Shown here one piece after another: positions 8,313-17,031 of a DNA stretch of 64,000 nucleotides. The DNA comes from Halobacillus sp. Nhm2S1. Its GTDB lineage: Bacteria; Bacillota; Bacilli; Bacillales; Halobacillaceae. The first letter of the stretch is position 1. Every line of letters starts with the position of its first letter. Under the pieces are notes generated by a model. It was given only the letters and a program-made list of their open reading frames with translations. It was not told where the DNA came from and ran no database searches. The translations under genes were made by a program, and so were the position numbers. The stretch spans positions 62,001 through 126,000 of the forward strand of contig NZ_JAIEZV010000001.1 of the NCBI RefSeq assembly GCF_019599545.1, given 5' to 3'.

Positions 8313-9077
8313 ATGCTTGAAACATTTGACGTTTATATGACGGCGTTCAAAGAAAAGAGAAAGATAAGCGTTTACCTGCCAAAGCGATACAAACCTGATG
8401 ATCAAAAACGCTACCCGGTCATCTATATGCATGATGGTCAGAACGTTTTTCGGGACTCTGAGGCGATCGGGGGCCATTCATTATCACTTGAAGAATATTT
8501 AGATAAGAATCATATAGAGGTGATTGTTGTTGCGATCGATCAGAACTCTGAAGAAAGAGTGAATGAATACTGTCCTTGGGTGAATGGGGATTACAGTGAA
8601 CAGATGCTGGGCTATCCATGCGATTTAGGAGGCAGGGGTGACCTGTATATTGATTTTGTTACAAAAGAACTGAAACCTCAAATTGATCGTCGATACAAGA
8701 CCATAAAAGAAAACACATCAATGGTTGGTATATCTTTAGGTGGGCTGATTTCTGTTTATGCCGCCTGCAAATATCCACATATTTATAAAAATGTCATAGG
8801 TTTATCTTCAGCTTTTTGGCGCAACCAAGAACAAATCGAAGAGCTTATCAGAGATTCTGACCTTTCATCGATTCATAACCTATATTTGGACTGGGGAGAC
8901 CAAGAGGTAGAAGATGAAGAGATGAACAGGAAATTTCACCGTTCGAATGAGAGAGTCGTCCGTTTATTGAAAGAAAAGGTACCCTACATGACATGTTCAG
9001 TAATCGCAGGCGGTAGACACCATTATACGTCGTTTAAAAGCAGGGTACCTCAAATATTCTCTTGTATTAGCCTATAA
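8313..9077 (+). CDS. Alpha/beta hydrolase, esterase-D family
   Basis: This 254-residue putative esterase has an N-terminal strand region (YLPKRYKPDDQKRYPVIYMH) leading to HDGQNVF, typical of Esterase_PF00756 proteins such as IroE- or Fes-like enzymes. The nucleophile Ser141 lies in MVGISLGGL, an acidic residue follows in LYLDWGDQEVEDEE, and the catalytic His lies in GGRHHYTSF at the C-terminus. There is no signal peptide, so it should be cytoplasmic. The start at 8313 has GGAGGG six bases upstream; an upstream TTG in frame lacks this. Substrate unknown. There is no clear terminator before the convergent small gene at 9156. Confidence 0.85.
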   Translation: MLETFDVYMTAFKEKRKISVYLPKRYKPDDQKRYPVIYMHDGQNVFRDSEAIGGHSLSLEEYLDKNHIEVIVVAIDQNSEERVNEYCPWVNGDYSEQMLGYPCDLGGRGDLYIDFVTKELKPQIDRRYKTIKENTSMVGISLGGLISVYAACKYPHIYKNVIGLSSAFWRNQEQIEELIRDSDLSSIHNLYLDWGDQEVEDEEMNRKFHRSNERVVRLLKEKVPYMTCSVIAGGRHHYTSFKSRVPQIFSCISL

Positions 9078-9155
9078 AGAGTGATCGAATAGGAGTCTTC
9101 AGGAAGCGTAACGGTTGTTCAGTAGGAGCTATCGCTACTTATAAAACAGGGAAAA

Positions 9156-9341
9156 TCAATCTTCCCGCTTTTTCCACTTCCACCCATTCGTAATGACTCC
9201 GACCAAGCCGGTAATCGTAAGTATGTAGGCTGCAAAAAGTGGTACATCCTGAAGTTCTGCCGTAAATAATCGGAATATGCCGACCATGAATATTAAAAAG
9301 CTGCTGATCAATGCAATCCCTATTTTCATCTCTTGATTCAT
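9156..9341 (-). CDS. Small two-helix membrane protein
   Basis: This 61-residue protein has two predicted membrane helices, IGIALISSFLIFMVGIFRLF and FAAYILTITGLVGVI, and ends in a basic KWKKRED tail. A ribosome site (AAAGGGAGG on the minus strand) precedes the ATG. The family is not recognised; similar two-helix proteins are common in Bacillaceae. It is transcribed divergently from the DinB gene at 9446. Confidence 0.7.
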   Translation of the reverse strand: MNQEMKIGIALISSFLIFMVGIFRLFTAELQDVPLFAAYILTITGLVGVITNGWKWKKRED

Positions 9342-9445
9342 GGATTTCCTCCCTTTCTTTCCATACTAGATTAACATATTTACTTGTCAGGGTTCATGCT
9401 ATAGTAGAGGTGGTTGATTTTTCTGATAGAAAGGGGTGCTGGTTG

Positions 9446-9931
9446 ATGAAAGAAGAAAGTCTATTTCAACAGATGCGTTTTGTAAGGAAAAGGAGTCTGG
9501 CATCGCTTGATGCGACGACAGAAGAGGTAGCGGATGCGAAACCGGAGGGTTTTCTGAATAACATCCGTTGGAACTTCGGTCATATTTTCGTTTCCCAGGA
9601 AAACCTGCTCGCCAGGTTTACAGGGGAAGAAGCCCATATGCCAGAAGGGTATATCCAACTATTCCATGGAGGTACCTCACCAGACGAATGGCCGGAAGAA
9701 GTCCCTCGTTTGGCTGACCTTCGAAAAGAACTGGAGTCTCAAACCGAGCGTTTGATCCAAACGTATGGGGGACGCTTATCAGAAGAAGGGGAAAAGCCAT
9801 TCGACCTCGGCGGGGGAATCGTTTTTCGGACGTTGGATGAAGTGTTGAATTTCACAATCTGGCACGAAGGGCTGCATCAAGGGACGATATCCGCCTTAAA
9901 AAGGTCCCAAGGTGTCGAAAACTTATTTTAA
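9446..9931 (+). CDS. DinB-family protein
   Basis: This 161-residue four-helix DinB/YfiT-type protein has the metal-ligand histidines in place: His46 in NFGHIF and His140/His144 in WHEGLHQG. The family includes putative metal-dependent thiol transferases and hydrolases (bacillithiol-related in Firmicutes), but the reaction of this member is unknown. The ATG at 9446 has AAAGGGGTG upstream and is chosen over a much longer in-frame extension. It is a single gene ending in a terminator. A second, divergent DinB-like gene lies at 17501. Confidence 0.88.
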   Translation: MKEESLFQQMRFVRKRSLASLDATTEEVADAKPEGFLNNIRWNFGHIFVSQENLLARFTGEEAHMPEGYIQLFHGGTSPDEWPEEVPRLADLRKELESQTERLIQTYGGRLSEEGEKPFDLGGGIVFRTLDEVLNFTIWHEGLHQGTISALKRSQGVENLF

Positions 9932-9954
9932 ATACATAACAAAAACATCCCCTG

Positions 9955-9984
9955 AAAAGCCGATGGAACCTTCCATCGGCTTTT
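9955..9984 (+). terminator. Terminator of the DinB gene
   Basis: AAAAGCCGATGGAA and its complement form a 14-bp stem with a minimal loop. Confidence 0.88.
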
Positions 9985-10012
9985 CCTATCCCACCCTGCA
10001 GCCCGATCCACC

Positions 10013-10046
10013 TCATACAAACATCTCGAAACGGAGTACTCCACAA
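10013..10046 (+). repeat. Remnant of the palindromic repeat family (right end only)
   Basis: The 34 bases contain CATCTCGAAAC followed by GAGTACTC, matching the right end of the full repeats at 44472 and 55634 and, in reverse, 55302. The GC-rich palindrome core is absent. The rest of the 9932-10160 gap holds the DinB terminator and the P450 leader. Confidence 0.6.
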
Positions 10047-10126
10047 TCCTGCCATATGGCTGAATCCGTTTACAATGAAAGTTTCCTATCTTTCTTAAAG
10101 GAATGAATAAAATGAGGTGGGCTCTA

Positions 10127-10157
10127 GTACCCTCTAATAGAAGGTTGAAGGGGGTAC
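10127..10157 (+). promoter_or_regulatory. Leader hairpin burying the P450 ribosome binding site
   Basis: GTACCCTCT (10127-10135) can pair with AGGGGGTAC (10149-10157), 9 bp with one G-U pair and a 13-base loop. The 3' arm is the ribosome binding site itself, four bases before the ATG. The structure would hold translation down unless opened. Alternatively GTACCC/GGGTAC could be a DNA operator. Confidence 0.5.
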
Positions 10158-10160
10158 GTT

Positions 10161-11471
10161 ATGTATAAATGGAAGAGTCGTTCACCACTTGGTCAACTGC
10201 CGGCATTCAAAAAAGATCCACTGGCATTCCTTATGGAAATGGAAGAGACACAGAAGCCGGTGACAAGATTCAGGTTTGCTCATCGATCGGTTTTCATGTT
10301 GATGCATCCCGCTCTGATTCAAGAAGTACTTGTGAGAAAAGCGGACTCCTTTTACAAATCCAAACCTTTTCAGGAGTTGGAACCACTCCTTGGAAAAGGT
10401 CTGTTGTTGAGTGAAGGCAAACTTCATAAACAACAGCGTCGCAAACTACAGCCTTTCTTTACTCCGAAACATATTCAGCGCTATTGTGACACGATGGGGA
10501 GAGTCGTTACGGATCATACCACTCTCTGGAAGGAAGGAGAACGCTTGATTTCTGAAGATATCAGAAGTCTTACGCTCCAGATCATCACAGAGACGATGTT
10601 CGGTACAGAAGTGAGAGCAGACCATGACCAAGTGGGACAACAACTCGATACCGCCATGGAAATCGCCACGGAGAGGATCCGTAGTGTGTTTAAATCGCCC
10701 CGCTCTTGGAAGACGGTTCGTAACAAGTTGTTCGATGATGCGGTCGAAAAACTGGATGAGGTGGTCTATGCCATCATTGATCAGGATCAGGGAAATCAAG
10801 AGCACCTTCTCGGGGTCTTAAAGGACGCTGAAGATGCTCATGGGAATAAAATGAATGCCAGGCAACTCCGTGATGAAGTGATGACTGTGTTTCTGGCCGG
10901 ACATGAAACGACAGCGTCGGCGGTTACATGGACGTTCCACTTGCTCATGGAGCACCCCGATTGTTACAAAAAAGTGGAGAGTGAAATCGACCACATCCTT
11001 TCAAGCGATACTCCTTCCGTGGAGGAAACGGGAAATCTGTTGTACACAAAAAAAGTAATCCTCGAAAGCATGCGCTTGTATCCTCCGGCATGGATGTTTG
11101 GCAGACGTGCCAAAGAAGATGTGAATATTGGATCCACGTTCATTAAAAAAGGGGCCACGGTGATGATCAGTCCTTATTTGATGCATCGGCACCGGAGGTA
11201 TATCGATTATCCAGAGGAATTCCTCCCTGAACGCTTTGAGGATGGACGTCTGCTTGGCGGCCCTGACTATTTGTATCTGCCATTCGGTGGTGGAGCCCGT
11301 GTGTGTATTGGTCAGCACTTTGCGATGCTTGAGATGCTCGTCATTCTCTCGTCCCTCATCAAGGCGTTCGAGTTCGCTCCTTCTTCTGAAGCTTTCCCTG
11401 TCAAGCCTGAGCCATTAGTCACGCTTAGAATGAAGCATGGCCTGAAACTTCACCTATCCAAAAAAGGGTGA
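10161..11471 (+). CDS. Cytochrome P450
   Basis: This 436-residue soluble P450 lacks a membrane anchor. All family signatures are present: I-helix oxygen-activation motif AGHETTAS, K-helix ExxR (ESMR), the PERF-like segment FLPERFEDGR, and the haem-binding loop FGGGARVCIG with the axial Cys382. The SGPL-type F-G region looks normal. It would oxidise a hydrophobic substrate using redox partners encoded elsewhere (the ferredoxin at 58428 is one possible donor, pure inference). Bacillaceae relatives act on fatty acids or carotenoid/terpene compounds. There are no partner genes beside it. A hairpin covers its ribosome site. Confidence 0.95.
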   Translation: MYKWKSRSPLGQLPAFKKDPLAFLMEMEETQKPVTRFRFAHRSVFMLMHPALIQEVLVRKADSFYKSKPFQELEPLLGKGLLLSEGKLHKQQRRKLQPFFTPKHIQRYCDTMGRVVTDHTTLWKEGERLISEDIRSLTLQIITETMFGTEVRADHDQVGQQLDTAMEIATERIRSVFKSPRSWKTVRNKLFDDAVEKLDEVVYAIIDQDQGNQEHLLGVLKDAEDAHGNKMNARQLRDEVMTVFLAGHETTASAVTWTFHLLMEHPDCYKKVESEIDHILSSDTPSVEETGNLLYTKKVILESMRLYPPAWMFGRRAKEDVNIGSTFIKKGATVMISPYLMHRHRRYIDYPEEFLPERFEDGRLLGGPDYLYLPFGGGARVCIGQHFAMLEMLVILSSLIKAFEFAPSSEAFPVKPEPLVTLRMKHGLKLHLSKKG

Positions 11472-11560
11472 AGGATGGCTGAGTCTTTATTTTCTGTACC
11501 CTGTCTCTTCGTTCATGTACAATAACAACAGATGAAATGACAGGGATTGAAGGTGTGACT

Positions 11561-12667
11561 ATGAAAACAATCATTATTGGAGCAGGAATCGTAGGGGCGT
11601 CGACGGCGTACCATCTGGCGAAAAAAGGGGAAGAAGTGATCGTCATCGACCGGAACGATCCGGAACAGGCGACGCGTAATGCCGCTGGGATCGTGTGCCC
11701 ATGGCTGACGAACCGAAGCAATAAAGTGTGGTATCCTCTCGTCACTGGCGGCGCTAAATATTACCCTGCTTTAATGGAGGAGCTTGCTGAAGCCGGCGAA
11801 ACACAAACCGGATATAAACGAGTGGGAGCCATCAATATCTTCGATACGGAAGAAAAATTAGAGAAGAAACGTCGGGTAGCTCTCGAAAGAAAAGAGCAGG
11901 CTCCGGAAATGGGGGAGATCTCCTGCCTTTCCCCTGAAGAGACGAAGGAGATGTTCCCGCCTGTAGCAGAACATTACCGGGCCCTTCATATCTCAGGGGG
12001 AGCGCGAGTGAACGGGGCGGAAGTGACCTCATCCTTATTAAGGGCAGCGAAAAAAAGCGGAGCGACATTTATTAACGGAGATGCTTCTTTTTATTATGAA
12101 GACAAGCGAATAAAAGGTGTCTACGTAAATGGGGAGAACATCTTTTCTGATCGGGTTGTTGTTGCGAACGGGGCATGGACGAAGCCGTTGTTTGAACCGA
12201 TCGGCATGAGACCGAATGTCACTTTTGAAAAAGCGCAAATCGTTCATGTAGATATGGAGGACTACGATACGGAAAATTGGCCTGTGATGCTGCCCCCGTT
12301 CAACCACTATATTCTCACTTTCGGAAAAGGCCGGATCGTCATCGGCGCAACGAAAGAGAAAACGGCGGACTCAAGAGTCACGGCAGGTTCTGTCCACCAG
12401 TTGATGGATAAAGCTCTTCGCGTAGCTCCTGGTCTTGTGGAGGCCACTTATGTCAAAACGAACGTCGGATTCCGGCCTTTCACCCCGGGATCAACACCCG
12501 TCATTGGAAAAGTACCTGGTCAAGAAAACGTCGTGGTCGCTAATGGTTTAGGTGCATCTGGACTGACAAGCGGTCCTTATATTGGATCTGAGCTTGCCAA
12601 GTATTTGTTGGATGAAGAGACCGAACTCGATTTTACCAACTATACGGCGGATCATTTATTCGAATAA
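11561..12667 (+). CDS. FAD-dependent amino-acid oxidase-like protein (DadA/GlyOx family)
   Basis: This 368-residue flavoprotein of the DAO superfamily has the N-terminal dinucleotide fold GAGIVGAST (7-15) ending in the acidic VIVIDR, and a C-terminal substrate/FAD region with GFRPFTPGSTPVIG and GLGASGLTSGPYIG. Relatives oxidise D-amino acids, glycine or sarcosine to the keto acid. Without neighbours such as thiO-thiSGF or a racemase the substrate is open. The start at 11561 (MKTIIIGAG) follows GAAGGTG and begins at the nucleotide-binding strand. Single-gene unit ending in a strong terminator. Confidence 0.88.
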   Translation: MKTIIIGAGIVGASTAYHLAKKGEEVIVIDRNDPEQATRNAAGIVCPWLTNRSNKVWYPLVTGGAKYYPALMEELAEAGETQTGYKRVGAINIFDTEEKLEKKRRVALERKEQAPEMGEISCLSPEETKEMFPPVAEHYRALHISGGARVNGAEVTSSLLRAAKKSGATFINGDASFYYEDKRIKGVYVNGENIFSDRVVVANGAWTKPLFEPIGMRPNVTFEKAQIVHVDMEDYDTENWPVMLPPFNHYILTFGKGRIVIGATKEKTADSRVTAGSVHQLMDKALRVAPGLVEATYVKTNVGFRPFTPGSTPVIGKVPGQENVVVANGLGASGLTSGPYIGSELAKYLLDEETELDFTNYTADHLFE

Positions 12668-12671
12668 ACAC

Positions 12672-12708
12672 AAAAAAGGTTCCCTCTTCGGATGAGGGAA
12701 CCTTTTTT
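12672..12708. terminator. Bidirectional terminator
   Basis: AAAAAAGGTTCCCTC and its complement flank a 7-base loop. The structure lies between the convergent oxidoreductase and MFS genes and has T-runs in both directions. Confidence 0.92.
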
Positions 12709-12732
12709 GTTCTGCTTCACGCGCACGACGTG

Positions 12733-14184
12733 CTAGTAGTTTTCTGCTTTTTGATCGTCGAATGTTGTTTCAGGTTCACTGACTTGCTCTTCATCAGGCG
12801 GATAGGTGCGCTTGACGAAGAGAGCGAGAACAAGACCGGCAAGGGACAATGCTGTGACGATGAAGAAGGCGATATTCACTCCATAAATCGAAGGGTGATC
12901 GATGGATGGATTGCTCTCGGCAGATTGAGCGGTTGTCGTCATTACCGTAACAAGAATCGCTGTTCCGACGGAGGCGGCTACCATCCGCATTGTATTGCTC
13001 ATCGCAGCCCCGTGGGGGATGAGTTTCTTAGGCAATTGATTCAGTCCTGCCGTGGTCACTGGCATCATGACCATGGATAACCCAAACATGCGGATGGCAT
13101 ATAAAACAGTGATCGCCGTGAAGGTGGTCTCGATATTCAAAAATGAAAAGGCGAGGGATGCGCCTGTGATAATTGTGAGTCCGACAACAGCGAGCAGACG
13201 TGCTCCGATTTTATCAAATATACGGCCGGTGATCGGGGACATGAATGCTGTGATGACCGCTCCCGGGAGCAAGGCGAGACCGGACTCGAAAGCGGAAAAA
13301 TCACGCATATCCTGCATGTATAAAGGAATCAACGTTTCTGCACCAATCAATCCTAAGAAGGTAATCATGGCGATGACGGTCGTGATCGCAAAGACCGGAT
13401 ACTTGAAGACACGAAACTCAAGCATCGGGTGGTGCATCCGTAACTGCCTTGTAATGAACAACGTCAAAGTTACGACACCAATGAGTAGGACGGTTACTGT
13501 GTCAATGCTTGTCCATCCCTGGTTTCCAGCAAGAGTGAAACCATATAAAAGCCCTCCGAAACCGATGGACGAAAGGATGATAGAAACCGGATCGACCTTA
13601 GGGTAGGATAGCTCGGTTACATTTTTCAGTATGAAGTAGGCGAGAATAATAATTAAAATGGCTAAGGGTAAAATCATCCAGAATAAATACCTCCACGTGT
13701 AGGCCGAGGTAATGTAACCGCTGAGCGCAGGTCCGATTGCTGGTGCAAATGAAATGACAAGTCCGATGTATCCCATGGCGGCCCCTCGTTTATGGACGGG
13801 GAAAATCATGAGAAAGACGGTTTGCATCAAAGGAAGCATCACACCTGCTCCAGCAGACTGGACGACTCTACCTAAAAGGAGGAGGGGAAAATTTAATGCC
13901 AGCCCGCCAAGGATCGTACCGAAAGCGAAGACACTCATAGCCGAGATGAAAAGCTGTCTCGTTGTAAATCGTTCAATAAGAAAAGCACTGACCGGGATCA
14001 TCACACCGTTCACGAGCATGAAAACAGTGGTCAGCCACTGAGCTGAGTTCGCCGTCACATTCATCTCATCCATGATGGGAGGAATGGCTGTAATCATCAG
14101 GGTTTGATTTAATATCGTGATAAAGGAACCAGCGAGTAACAGGGCTGCCATCAGCACTTTATTGGTGCCTTTGGATGTTGTCAT
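12733..14184 (-). CDS. DHA2-family MFS drug exporter
   Basis: This 483-residue major facilitator has about 14 hydrophobic segments, the EmrB/QacA (DHA2) layout. Visible motifs are TLMITAIPPIMDEMNV near helix 1, the motif-A region (VERF/GRVVQSAGAG), and motif C FAPAIGPALSGYI in helix 5, characteristic of proton-antiport exporters. It closely resembles LmrB/Mdr-type multidrug efflux pumps of Bacilli, where drug-resistance mutations act through an adjacent TetR/MarR repressor. No repressor gene lies next to it here, but paired inverted repeats overlap the promoter. Substrate unknown. Confidence 0.9.
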   Translation of the reverse strand: MTTSKGTNKVLMAALLLAGSFITILNQTLMITAIPPIMDEMNVTANSAQWLTTVFMLVNGVMIPVSAFLIERFTTRQLFISAMSVFAFGTILGGLALNFPLLLLGRVVQSAGAGVMLPLMQTVFLMIFPVHKRGAAMGYIGLVISFAPAIGPALSGYITSAYTWRYLFWMILPLAILIIILAYFILKNVTELSYPKVDPVSIILSSIGFGGLLYGFTLAGNQGWTSIDTVTVLLIGVVTLTLFITRQLRMHHPMLEFRVFKYPVFAITTVIAMITFLGLIGAETLIPLYMQDMRDFSAFESGLALLPGAVITAFMSPITGRIFDKIGARLLAVVGLTIITGASLAFSFLNIETTFTAITVLYAIRMFGLSMVMMPVTTAGLNQLPKKLIPHGAAMSNTMRMVAASVGTAILVTVMTTTAQSAESNPSIDHPSIYGVNIAFFIVTALSLAGLVLALFVKRTYPPDEEQVSEPETTFDDQKAENY

Positions 14185-14217
14185 AATGTCGTCCTCCTAT
14201 GAATCAACTAATATATC

Positions 14218-14286
14218 ATTATACTCCTCGCTATGTTGGAAGGACAACTCATCCAACTCAGTTTACTAGTCCATTATTATGTAAAC
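14218..14286 (-). promoter_or_regulatory. Promoter and candidate operators of the MFS exporter
   Basis: On the minus strand TTGTCC (14247-14242) and TATAAT (14223-14218) are 18 bases apart. An inverted repeat GTTGGA...TCCAAC (14235-14257) covers the spacer and -35, and a second pair GTTTAC...GTAAAC (14261-14286) lies just upstream. This arrangement suits a TetR- or MarR-type repressor. The remainder of the gap to 14438 holds the ugd terminator. Confidence 0.5.
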
Positions 14287-14359
14287 TATAATGCTGTTTT
14301 TCGAGAGGATATCACAGACAGGCTTACTTTTCTTGGAAAAAGCAAGTACGGTACAAACG

Positions 14360-14412
14360 AAAACTGGGGAACATCCATGACATGACACATTCATGGATGT
14401 TCCCCAGTTTTT
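14360..14412. terminator. Long-stem terminator of the ugd operon
   Basis: A perfect 21-bp stem (14360-14380 with 14391-14411) carries a 10-base loop and has A- and T-rich ends. It lies just beyond the ugd stop codon. Confidence 0.88.
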
Positions 14413-14438
14413 GTTACGATGAACTACAAGCTTTTTTT

Positions 14439-15731
14439 CTATTCCAGTCCCTTATACGGCTTGCGTCCAATGGAATGGTACTCGATGTTTCTTCCTTGAA
14501 AGGCCTCCTGTGCATAACAATTACGTCCATCAAATAGGACAGGTTCTTTCATGGTATTCTCGTACACTTCTAAAGGTAAGTCACTGATGGACGGCCAATC
14601 TGTGCAGATCATGGCAAAGTCAGCACCTGTTAACACTTCATGGATGGTATCACTGACGGGACAGAGGGGGAGGGTTTTCACGACCGGGTCATAGCCAATT
14701 GGATCGGCCTCAAGCTCATGAAGTCGCTTGATCAGTGAAAGAGCAGGAGATTGACGGATATCGTCGGTATTCGGTTTGAAAGCAAGTCCAAGTACCGCTA
14801 CTCGTTTCCCTCTCAAGCATCCAAAGCGTTTCAAGGCTTTCTCTATCAAAAGATTCTTTTGCCTTTCATTGACATCGATGACCGCTGACAAGAGTCTGAA
14901 GGGGTGACCCGCTTCCTTTGCCACCTCTATCAAAGCCTTCGTATCCTTCGGAAAACAAGATCCTCCAAATCCGATTCCTGCCCGTAGGAATTGTTCCCCT
15001 ATGCGTCTGTCCATTCCCATTCCCTGAGCCACCTGTTCGATATCAGCGCCTAACTTTTCGGTAAGGGAAGAGATTTCATTGATGAAGCTGATCTTTGTCG
15101 CCAAAAAAGCATTGGAAGCATATTTGATCATTTCCGCACTTAATGGGTCCGTCTGCAATATGGGTGTTTTCATTTTGCTGTAGATCTCTACAAGAATTTG
15201 TCCTGCTTCCGCGTCTGAATGGCCAATGACAATACGGTCACCATAAAAGAAATCATGAAGAGCGGACCCTTCCCTAAGAAATTCCGGATTTGACACGACT
15301 TGGAATGTTCGTCCGGAAATGGCCTGCATCCATGAACGGACGGCTTGGTTGGTTCCTGGTGGGACTGTACTTTTGATGATGACTAACGTTCCATCGTTCA
15401 TATAGGGGGATAGATTTTCAACAGCGTTCTTTACATAGGAAAGATCCGCCGACCCATCCTCGTTTTCCGGTGTTCCGACGGCGATGAAAATGGCTTCTGC
15501 CCGTTCAACGGCTTCTCGCAGGACGGTAGTGAAATGGAGTCGTTTTTCAAGAATGTTGGATTGCATCAATGGAGAGAGGCCAGGCTCATGGAGAGGACAA
15601 TGTCCATCTTGTAAGGAAGATATTCTTTTTTCATCCTTATCCATGCAAGTGACTTCATGACCGAGACTTGCAAGACAGGTTCCAGTGACCAGACCGACGT
15701 AACCAGTACCGATGACCGCAATTTTTCTCAT
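14439..15731 (-). CDS. ugd: UDP-glucose 6-dehydrogenase
   Basis: This 430-residue NAD-dependent enzyme oxidises UDP-glucose to UDP-glucuronate in two steps. It has the Rossmann motif GTGYVGLVTGTCLA near the N-terminus, SNPEFLREGSA, the central KYASNAFLATKISFINE helix, the catalytic Cys259 in GFGGSCFPKD, and a C-terminal domain with VLGLAFKPNTDDIR. Two ATGs lie nine bases apart; the second (15731) has the better distance to AGGAG. It follows the glycosyltransferase by 18 bases and must be cotranscribed, so the UDP-glucuronate probably feeds a surface glycan or glycolipid. Confidence 0.95.
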   Translation of the reverse strand: MRKIAVIGTGYVGLVTGTCLASLGHEVTCMDKDEKRISSLQDGHCPLHEPGLSPLMQSNILEKRLHFTTVLREAVERAEAIFIAVGTPENEDGSADLSYVKNAVENLSPYMNDGTLVIIKSTVPPGTNQAVRSWMQAISGRTFQVVSNPEFLREGSALHDFFYGDRIVIGHSDAEAGQILVEIYSKMKTPILQTDPLSAEMIKYASNAFLATKISFINEISSLTEKLGADIEQVAQGMGMDRRIGEQFLRAGIGFGGSCFPKDTKALIEVAKEAGHPFRLLSAVIDVNERQKNLLIEKALKRFGCLRGKRVAVLGLAFKPNTDDIRQSPALSLIKRLHELEADPIGYDPVVKTLPLCPVSDTIHEVLTGADFAMICTDWPSISDLPLEVYENTMKEPVLFDGRNCYAQEAFQGRNIEYHSIGRKPYKGLE

Positions 15732-15749
15732 ATTCATCTTCTCCTGTCC

Positions 15750-16892
15750 CTAGGCGAAGGAGGCGAGCTTAAGATCGCCGATCGCTTCTTTATAATCGTT
15801 GAGCAGTTGTTCGAAAATTTCATCCCATGATCTCCTGAGGGCCTCCTGCCGCGCCAGACCCTCCATGGAAGCCAGTTTATGCGGATCAGAAAGGAGATCT
15901 ACAATTCCCTGAGTAAAAGAGAGAGGGTCATGCGGTGTACATAACAAGCCTGTCTTTTCATGGCTGACAATCTCTTTTACACCACCGGCGTTCGCCGCAA
16001 CTACAGGTGTTCCTGAGGATAGGGATTCAAGGACGACGTTCCCGAATGTTTCTGTCGCTGAAGGAAAAACGAATAACGTAGAAGAGGCGTAAATACGAGC
16101 AAGCCTTTCTCCTTCCTGATAGCCTGTGAACGTCATGTTCTTCGGGGCTTTCGCTTGAAGATCATCCCGTAAAGGACCATCGCCTACGATGAGCCAGTGA
16201 ATGTTTTTATTCATGTCCTCGGGGAGGGTTTTGGCCACGTTCATGAGGGTGTCAAGCCCCTTTTCCGGCGCTAGTCGTCCGACATAGGTTAATAGAATGG
16301 GGGCAACGATTTCAAAATGATTTCTCACGGTGTCATCATCATGTGCGGGGGAAAAAAGCTGATGGTCCACACCTCTCTGCCATAGGGTGATGTTAGGGAA
16401 ACCGTGCTGCTCTAATTCACTTTTGGTATGAAGGGAAGGGACGAATGTTTTTTTGAAGGGCTGGTGAAACCATTGCATGTATTTCCAGACAAAAGGGGAG
16501 AGGAATGACAATTTATAATAGTCTAAATATTGATCGAAGTGCGTATGATAAGAACCCACGAGTGGAATGCCCATCTTCTTTCCGTAATGCAGCCCCGCGA
16601 GTCCGATGTTGAAAGGAGTGGCGATATGAATCAGGTCGGGCTGGAACGCGTCAAGGTCCCTTTTAATTTTCATTACATTCGGAAGGGCCAGCCGGCATTC
16701 CGGGTATAACCAGAAAGGGACGCTGTTAAATCTATGGATATGATTCACGTACTCCTCATTGCTCCGCACGTCAGGAGCATACACCCTGTAGGAGATGTGT
16801 TTCTTTTCGAGATATTCGGTCCACCGTTTCAACGTTCGAGCGACTCCATTGACCTGCGATACATACGTATCTGTGAAGATCGCCACTTTCAT
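15750..16892 (-). CDS. Glycosyltransferase family 4 protein
   Basis: This 380-residue GT-B fold transferase begins MKVAIFTDTYVSQVNGVART, the pattern of the MgtA/PimB/YtcC branch (GDP-mannose- or UDP-sugar-dependent transferases on lipids). It has SYHTHFDQYLDYY in the acceptor domain, VGRLAPEKGLDTL and VGDGPLRDDL in the donor domain and the EX7E motif (ETFGNVVLES). There is no signal peptide; it is likely a peripheral membrane enzyme. The gene precedes ugd in one operon, so glucuronosyl- or glucosyl-lipid synthesis is a reasonable guess. The B. subtilis ytcABC sporulation cluster is a partial parallel (from memory). Confidence 0.88.
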   Translation of the reverse strand: MKVAIFTDTYVSQVNGVARTLKRWTEYLEKKHISYRVYAPDVRSNEEYVNHIHRFNSVPFWLYPECRLALPNVMKIKRDLDAFQPDLIHIATPFNIGLAGLHYGKKMGIPLVGSYHTHFDQYLDYYKLSFLSPFVWKYMQWFHQPFKKTFVPSLHTKSELEQHGFPNITLWQRGVDHQLFSPAHDDDTVRNHFEIVAPILLTYVGRLAPEKGLDTLMNVAKTLPEDMNKNIHWLIVGDGPLRDDLQAKAPKNMTFTGYQEGERLARIYASSTLFVFPSATETFGNVVLESLSSGTPVVAANAGGVKEIVSHEKTGLLCTPHDPLSFTQGIVDLLSDPHKLASMEGLARQEALRRSWDEIFEQLLNDYKEAIGDLKLASFA

Positions 16893-16995
16893 GTTCCATT
16901 CCCCCTTTTTAACCGAAGAGTGTTCCAGCCTTGTCCTTCGGTACTTATCTATTCGCTCAAAAAAGGGTTTATGCAGGAGGGAGACGAATGGAACA

Positions 16996-17013
16996 CAACT
17001 TTACATAAAGTTG
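16996..17013. promoter_or_regulatory. Perfect-arm palindrome upstream of the glycosyltransferase
   Basis: CAACTTTACATAAAGTTG has 8-bp perfect arms around CA, about 100 bases upstream of the glycosyltransferase start. It looks like a dimeric repressor site; the cognate factor is unknown. Confidence 0.35.
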
Positions 17014-17031
17014 ACAAAAGGAGGGAACGAC

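Noticed and set aside
13052-13606. Open frame antisense to the MFS exporter
   Set aside because: Complement of membrane-helix codons, with no ribosome site.
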